Below, piece by piece: positions 61,201 through 64,000 of a stretch of 64,000 nucleotides of DNA. The position numbers and the translations under genes are program-made. The DNA is from Alloyangia pacifica (GTDB lineage Bacteria > Pseudomonadota > Alphaproteobacteria > Rhodobacterales > Rhodobacteraceae). The stretch's first letter is position 1; each line of letters opens with the position of its first letter. Where the stretch lies: contig NZ_JAIVKX010000013.1 of assembly GCF_020524285.1 (NCBI RefSeq), positions 95,569 to 159,568 on the forward strand. The letters run 5' to 3'. The notes under the pieces are model-generated. The model was given only the letters and a program-made list of their open reading frames with translations. It did not search any database and was not told the origin of the DNA.

Positions 61201-64000
61201 CGACATCTACCTGCCGGTGGACGAGACCGAGATCCTCTCGCCCTACTGGCGGCTCGCCGACGGGGTGACCGAGGCGCGGATCACCCAGATCGCCGCCTTC
61301 CACAGCCCCTCGGGCGCCAGCATGGGGATCCACGCACCGGGCGACAAGGGCGCCGACGTCGGCTTCACCAGTCACCTCAGCACCAACAACCAGACGCTGC
61401 TGCCCATGTCCAACAGCACGTCCTTCGCCACGCGGGTCTTCTCGGCGGCGGATATTCCCGACGGCTGGGCGGGCAACGATCTCTTCGGGATCGAGGTCGC
61501 GGGGCTCTCGACCGATCCGCGGCTCAACCCGACCGGCTCGGGGGTGCCGACCCAGGCCGAACTCGATGCGCGCTATCCCGGCTACACCATCTCGAATGGG
61601 CAGGTCTACGATCCGGACGGCAACGAGGTCTCGGACGGCTACACCGTGCGGGTCTTCCAGGCGGTCGACGAGGACGGCGTGGCCATCGAGAACGTCTTCC
61701 TAGGCGTGATGGACTACACGGGCATCAACTACGACTATAACGACAACATGTTCATCATCCAGGGGGTCGCGCCGGTCTACTACGGCGCGGTGGCCACCAT
61801 CGAGGGTCTCGACGATGCGGCGGCGGACGATCGGCTGGTCTTCTCGCGCATCGACACTCCGGCGAACGCCAACCAGGCCTTCCGCGACAGCGCGGTGCTG
61901 ACCATCACCAACGACGGCATCAGCGATCTGAGCATCGACGATCTCGAGATCACCGGCGCCTTCACGCTGAGCGGGCTCGCCGAAGGGCAGGTCATCGCCC
62001 CGGGTGGCTCGGCGCAGGTCTCCGTCAGCTTCATCGGGGTCGATCCGAACGACGACAACCAGGCGACCTCCTACGAGGGCACGCTGACCATCGGCAGCAG
62101 CGCGGGGGTCCGCGAGATCGCCCTGGCCGGTCTCGCGCAGATCCAGTCCGAGGGCGGCGAGGAGCCGACCGTCGCGCAGATCGTGCAGGCCTTCGGTTAC
62201 TCGACCGACGTGGCGCAGGGGCTCCTGTCCAACGGCGGTGTGGTCGAGACGGTCGGCGACGAGGTGCTGCTGCCCTACCTGCAGCGGCTCGACGACAGCA
62301 AGCCGGTCGAGGTGATCCAGATCGCCGCCTACCTGAGCGCGGGCGTCAGCCGGCTCAGCCTGCACGACGTGTCGAACGGCGCGCTCACCGAGCTCTATGC
62401 GCAGGATGACAACCAGTACCAGACCCTGCTGCCGGACGGGCTGATCTCAGGGCCGGGCGCGCAATCGGGCGTGGCCCGCGCGAGCATCGACCGCGACGAT
62501 CCCTTCGGCCTGCGGGTGACGGTGGATGGCCAGCCGACCTTCTCGGCCTGGAGCGATCCCAATGCCAACGTGGCGGATGACACCTACAACATCAGCCCGC
62601 CGAATGAGGGCCACTACATCCGCTTCTTCGAGGCCAGGGACTCGGCGGGCAACGTCATCGAAGGCACCTACATCGGCATCCAGGATTACCCGGGCGGGTC
62701 GAACTTTGACTACAACGACCACATGTTCATCGTCACCAACGTGCAGGGCTACACGCTCTCCGCTGCGGAAGACGCTGACGCGGACGGGGTCAACGATGCG
62801 CTGGTGAGCGACAGCGATCTCGACGGCACGCCCGACTTCTTCGACGCCGACAACAGCCCGGCGCCGGTGCAGCAGCCCTATCCGGGCCCGGCCCCCGTGC
62901 TGGACGAGACCCTCACCGTGGTCGCCGCGAACTTCGACAGCGGCGGGCAGGGCATCTCGTGGAACGATGACCCGGGCCGCGACGGCAGCCATCCACTGCG
63001 CGCCGACACCGATGTCGAGCTGGTAGGCGCGACCAATGACATCGGCTACGTGCAGCCCGGCGAATGGGTCGAATACACCATCGACGTGGCACAGGCGGGC
63101 AACTATGCGCTGAGCATCAACGCCAAGACCCCGATCGGCGGCAACTCGGTGATCGCAACCCTCGAGGACGGCACGCCGCTCGCCACCTTCGCGCTGCCCG
63201 ACAGCAATGGCAGCTCGACCTCCTTCAGCGGCACGGTCTTCGCGCCGACTGCGGCGACCACCGTGGCGCTCGAGGCCGGCCTGCAGACCCTGCGTTTCAC
63301 CTTCGAGGGGGCGCTGGCGTCGAACGGCTACATCCTCGACTTCCGCTCCTTCACCCTGGAGCAGGTCACGGTCGATCCCGAGCCCGAGGACGATGTGGCG
63401 CCGGTGGTCGATGCGGTGATCGCCGCGGACATCACCATCGCCGGGGGGGCGACCGCCAGCGTGGTTGTGACCTTCAGCGACGACGTGGCGCTGGATGCTT
63501 CGAGCATCGACGTCACCGACATCACGGTGACCGGGCCGGGCGGGCCGCTCGCGGTGACCGGGGTCAGCCTCGACACCGGCAGCGACGGCACGCCGCGCAG
63601 CGCCACCTACACGGTGGCGGCGCCGGGCGGCAGCTGGGACACGGCGGACAACGGCGCCTACACGGTGGCGCTGGCGGGCGGGCAGGTGCTCGACACCAGC
63701 GGCAACGCGGTGGCGGCCAATGCGGCGCTGGCGAGCTTCAACGTCGCCGTGCCGGTCACCCCGCCGCCCGAGGACGATGTGGCGCCGGTGGTCGATGCGG
63801 TGATCGCCGCGGACATCACCATCGCCGGGGCGGCGACCGCCAGCGTGGTTGTGACCTTCAGCGACGACGTGGCGCTGGATGCCTCGAGCATCGACGTCGG
63901 CGACATCACGGTGACCGGGCCGGGTGGTCCGCTCACGGTGACCGGGGTCACGCTGAACGCCGGCGGCGACGGCAGCCCGCGCAGCGCCACCTACACGGTG
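52211..64000 (+). CDS. Giant modular extracellular protein with CBM-like, cadherin-like and sugar-dehydrogenase-like domains (3' end outside window)
   Basis: At least 3,930 residues in one open frame that continues beyond the window. GGGGGAGG 7 bp before ATG supports the start. The N-terminus MPIETIFIQGEALVLDLVD has no signal peptide, so type I secretion via a C-terminal signal is likely (inference). Modules: CBM6/35-like units ending in NID-x-I at about residues 1-175, 284-446, 560-726, 1027-1190, 1297-1453, 2407-2550 and 2554-2700; cadherin-like repeats at 177-280, 447-560 and 727-1025; a malectin-like region 1467-1655; an Ig-like domain 1674-1800; a glucose/sorbosone dehydrogenase-like propeller 1810-2300; a duplicated about 366-residue unit from 2840; Asp-rich calcium loops near 3520-3550; a further CBM6 (GYVQPGEWVEYTIDV) near 3620; then Ig-like repeats to the edge. 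A role in binding or oxidising glycans at the cell surface is inferred. Confidence 0.9.
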   Translation, partial: MPIETIFIQGEALVLDLVDETGSANVIRTRVENQEVDGVNASGLGTNNGLPNHDIYGLRPDYTGTGDEDGWGYLDINGDDTGAQAATTFDAPAGTYEITLRLANGSGLRPISITVDGVTYQIDDTNTGAFYSWETRTIEVVLTGDGPHDLIVNQDGTAGAPNIDAIAIHDVGVVPNFSLPTFESEASFVVADGGTAVGAALATDIANDTSLDAPDRAGMIYAIAGGTDAGAFAIDPETGALTLTEEADFDAQPSYDLIISATDAEGGTTEQAITVAVVPPFAPIYLGVEDIEVLDPVGTGTAKRTTDENPESGAIEGGANDNTGPESEGNDFDDFGLRHNYSGIGYIDLNGGVGDKLSFTFDAPAGTYDITLRYANGATTARPISLTVDGGAAQTLADTQTGGWSTWDSHSFTVTVGDGTHTVIIAQTDGAGAPNIDAVAIALPGAAVSFAAPEVLSAAAFDIAENTTEIGQVLVDDPELSDLSPDVLSFVLTGPDADKVSVDASGLLTLNDPADFEAASDANGDGIFEVTLEVSDGVRSVTQELSITVTDVDPELPSPTIAPIVLQSETGIIPEGAETFHRVQNDPTTGEGSGNTPQDEYALRVGYSGFGYTDFGGAGVDGDESITWTVSVAETGLYELHIRYASVESTQTDRPIAVLVNGADAVGGNIGFPERDGFDTWVVRAPVQIALQAGENSLTLAIPAGFSNGPNIDAIAITSVGDVPTFPPVNTAPEFDVTSGAVVIDENSTEVAVGLTATDGEGDALSYELTGDDAALFEFNETTGALDFVTAPDFEAPADLDGDNVYEVTLTTSDGVLNASQDISVTVTDVVEATQPTSIALDASTVAENAAGAVIGTLSAVDPDGDDAAITFSVDPASDFEVVGGQLKLKDGVALDFEATPTIDVEITATDAANETTTTTLTITVGDVDEAPSQPQITGLTVDSGAAGAIIGTVSSVDPEGTAVSFTVDDARFQVDGDDQLTLLPGQSLDFASEPTVSVEVTAFDETGQSSVQTFAITVNDPGAVFEPIVIEAEDDTLAALTIIDVDANTNDTQIRDPENPESNQNLPNGLRPGFSGDGYLDFGDTPGDAITFTVNVATAGAYDLNVRYASNGARPLDLSVNGGGAVSLPFVTTDPDGSGPEEGFDHWLFQTVTVTLTAGDNAISLAIPAGATSGPNVDRIEITEAGTGPIPEPDTTADEGNDLAASPEAAAINPAALGAVEFSLAGVDADITLFEVSTDGGASFQPVTPVGDIVTLDLSAFAAETSLTVIFRVTDDAANTAQTSAVIAIGDVPEAFSTTIQLENRDGSIIILDDTGTGEGDPASTQFRDADNIEGVTADRPEGIWSDYTGTGYLDMGGDIGDAVQFDVTVPEAGTYTMSFRYANASTTMPDRPMELQVNGQTVIVPFGMTPDWDIWEDIEVEVTLAAGANTVTLANTVANGPNIDSVTIFNDITPPPPPSEPGVRETIRINFQDGSTPVDPDYLVGNFTDFGLQSNGLTYGFVTEDSALDADGTTNTPTGSSFPTIAVNERSGSGTLPDDGTLPTEKLSVDFDAMDPRLTGYAHFDLSSFPTRTAWEIELENGWYEVTVSIGDTGGPNDSDNRLFVEGALVSEWTSTSAFKTELLTTLAHVQDGHLTLSAQGGNITEMQYLEIRALPDLTPEDGNEAPEDYAAFINPRAVSTDGEAELGISGGVLPTDINPTSDIVLGIDVVDGRGGVLLESLGDGSIRIYETLTGEEVAYNANTTGGFDSVTIAPVTDLKPYTSYTVVIDGFRDRGDNDDTSALTREFQKFTTTFTTGAAPLVEAREVAFNDTIEVNSDPSQGESYTSIEMSPDMQFLYVTSITGSITRWAVNADGSLDQSTKESWFPGGDFNVPGAGTRGIIGIAFDPEDDNTIWITDNYPIPLNGRSNSVPEFSGRISKVTLGEGGSLEDATIETYITGLPRSNGDHVTNSLEFRINPDYVPGGDEPQYLLYLTQGSNSAMGEPDSAWGFRPERLLNAAILEIDRTREAPEGGFDVSTEPIPEDGLNRRYADTDNDLKNGGIAITDGIYVGNYLHFTAEGVAEVRTGEDASSELITRYYDPYAEDAVLRIFAEGNRNAYDLVWHSNGYLYVPTNGSAAGGNVPDDPSTPEDEGINGVGLQADYLFRMVEDGYYGHPNPLRDKFILNGANPTSGTDPNQVGNYPVGTDPDPEYDLTGAYNLGNNRSPNGAIEYMSGVFGTSLQHAVIFTQYSSGDNLRAVLFNEDGTPAQDFILTDLDGNEINYVDPLDVIEGADGRLYMLTLNRSNGISQIIRLDAAPGGEIEDNTADEGGNLGLLVVSAADPANVLFQVVGLDPDIQSLTISLDGGPEQVVTLDAQNRFSLDFSGQTEQVSAVLTVNDDDGNSASTSTSFTPGDSASGNLIDASAFTVLDTDDGTLIRLLSDPSTHEAGGGTYDSNGDGMNDGYTGAGYLDMNGGAEDKAAFVYDAPSAGSYTLTFRMANGSGTPRPIAIIAGTQTVQVTSTDTGSFAAWQDFAVTLDLSEGPNTVIIEQLASNGGPNIDSVAVIANVPTAPNDGSETIGGVTYTKYEAENAELDGAVVATDPRNQSGGEFVDFDGTGTQSITWTVSVTEAGIYGMDILYALATTKDARPASLFVNGIDQGILAFEPNSSAGEDVWGPQSAQISLNAGLNTISISVPDANGANIDYLRVSEAPVDTFVPAYAAIDGEGRIELEATDDTTRTLGATQVEFYFTVASDDTYALDLAANAGAPDGAGLTVYLSANGAQPVEIGDIAFPGEGDAGETSAYVELTAGVQYKLTVISDQSGASALDYLDVRPAPGNDNADIEIQSNDPAYFDNRLHFSWIDNPTAVVADTPRDYKESATVTISNSGSEPLDVLEATISGPFELADPAVFDGLTLAAGQSINVEVLFDRDAYTAGSSSVSGVYKGTLDIRTSDADTPVATVDLAGFWQARDEGGQEPNINEVWDVFGFGNEIEGLTFVGGGESDELDFYDIYLPVDETEILSPYWRLADGVTEARITQIAAFHSPSGASMGIHAPGDKGADVGFTSHLSTNNQTLLPMSNSTSFATRVFSAADIPDGWAGNDLFGIEVAGLSTDPRLNPTGSGVPTQAELDARYPGYTISNGQVYDPDGNEVSDGYTVRVFQAVDEDGVAIENVFLGVMDYTGINYDYNDNMFIIQGVAPVYYGAVATIEGLDDAAADDRLVFSRIDTPANANQAFRDSAVLTITNDGISDLSIDDLEITGAFTLSGLAEGQVIAPGGSAQVSVSFIGVDPNDDNQATSYEGTLTIGSSAGVREIALAGLAQIQSEGGEEPTVAQIVQAFGYSTDVAQGLLSNGGVVETVGDEVLLPYLQRLDDSKPVEVIQIAAYLSAGVSRLSLHDVSNGALTELYAQDDNQYQTLLPDGLISGPGAQSGVARASIDRDDPFGLRVTVDGQPTFSAWSDPNANVADDTYNISPPNEGHYIRFFEARDSAGNVIEGTYIGIQDYPGGSNFDYNDHMFIVTNVQGYTLSAAEDADADGVNDALVSDSDLDGTPDFFDADNSPAPVQQPYPGPAPVLDETLTVVAANFDSGGQGISWNDDPGRDGSHPLRADTDVELVGATNDIGYVQPGEWVEYTIDVAQAGNYALSINAKTPIGGNSVIATLEDGTPLATFALPDSNGSSTSFSGTVFAPTAATTVALEAGLQTLRFTFEGALASNGYILDFRSFTLEQVTVDPEPEDDVAPVVDAVIAADITIAGGATASVVVTFSDDVALDASSIDVTDITVTGPGGPLAVTGVSLDTGSDGTPRSATYTVAAPGGSWDTADNGAYTVALAGGQVLDTSGNAVAANAALASFNVAVPVTPPPEDDVAPVVDAVIAADITIAGAATASVVVTFSDDVALDASSIDVGDITVTGPGGPLTVTGVTLNAGGDGSPRSATYTV
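63383..64000 (+). repeat. 384-bp (128-residue) tandem repeat within the giant gene
   Basis: A unit beginning CCCGAGGACGATGTGGCG at 63383 starts again at 63767, exactly 384 bp later, and continues to the window edge. By eye the two copies differ at roughly fifteen of the 234 comparable bases. Each encodes one Ig-like domain starting PEDDVAPVVDAVIAADITIA and containing GPGGPL and PRSATYTV. Further copies beyond the edge are likely. Confidence 0.85.

Noticed and set aside
63383..64000. Tandem repeat considered as CRISPR or satellite
   Set aside because: The 384-bp unit is an exact multiple of three and encodes an Ig-like domain in the open frame, so it is a coding repeat.

Overview
The window looks like chromosomal DNA of a marine Rhodobacteraceae/Roseobacter-type alphaproteobacterium. 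The basis is high GC, a CheA/W/R/B/D cluster with STAS and CheY genes, a complete urtABCDE urea transporter, ROK-regulated sugar ABC operons of rhizobial/rhodobacterial type, and a very large leaderless modular protein. This is inference from gene content; no rRNA, tRNA, phage gene, insertion sequence or CRISPR was recognised.

Layout. 1-0.9 kb: 5' part of an O-acetylhomoserine sulfhydrylase-type PLP enzyme. 1.1-1.8 kb: small secreted protein. 2.0-7.9 kb: xylose module, xylF-H-G-A on the minus strand with a divergent ROK regulator and a probable operator between them. 7.9-10.8 kb: a secreted FG-GAP/ASPIC protein whose gene overlaps the ROK gene, then a convergent MauG/di-heme peroxidase-like gene. 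10.9-16.0 kb: a MalEFGK-type sugar transporter of unknown substrate with unusual permeases. 16.2-22.5 kb: urea transporter urtA-B-C-D-E. 23.0-27.1 kb: the ATP-grasp / alpha-E / transglutaminase / Anbu proteasome-like gene set. 27.2-33.9 kb: nine-gene chemotaxis operon without a receptor gene. 34.3-38.1 kb: TPP enzyme, membrane-anchored Mrr-type nuclease, exostosin-like protein. 38.5-39.7 kb: trpB. 39.7-40.1 kb: GFA-family protein. 40.3-45.0 kb: vitamin B12 uptake (btuB-F-C-D) under a cobalamin riboswitch. 45.1-46.7 kb: LysR regulator and divergent cupin gene. 46.9-51.3 kb: fructose-type ABC operon frcBCA with divergent ROK regulator. 51.3-52.2 kb: AT-richer non-coding stretch. 52.2-64.0 kb: one open reading frame of at least 3,930 codons that runs off the right edge.

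Common themes. Five ABC importers with their own binding proteins lie within about 50 kb, which suits a copiotroph that feeds on plant or algal polysaccharide breakdown products and organic nitrogen. In four of the five, a strong GC-rich stem-loop lies directly behind the binding-protein gene, as expected if binding protein is made in excess over permease. The two ROK-regulated operons each have an AT-rich inverted repeat in the divergent promoter region. The giant protein combines carbohydrate-binding-like modules, cadherin-like repeats and a sugar-dehydrogenase-like propeller, and fits a secreted or surface glycan-interacting role (inference).

The parts most worth follow-up are the ATP-grasp/alpha-E/transglutaminase/Anbu operon, the giant protein with its internal duplications and its leader region, the MalF-like permease with a DUF11-like periplasmic insert, and CheB with a degenerate receiver domain.
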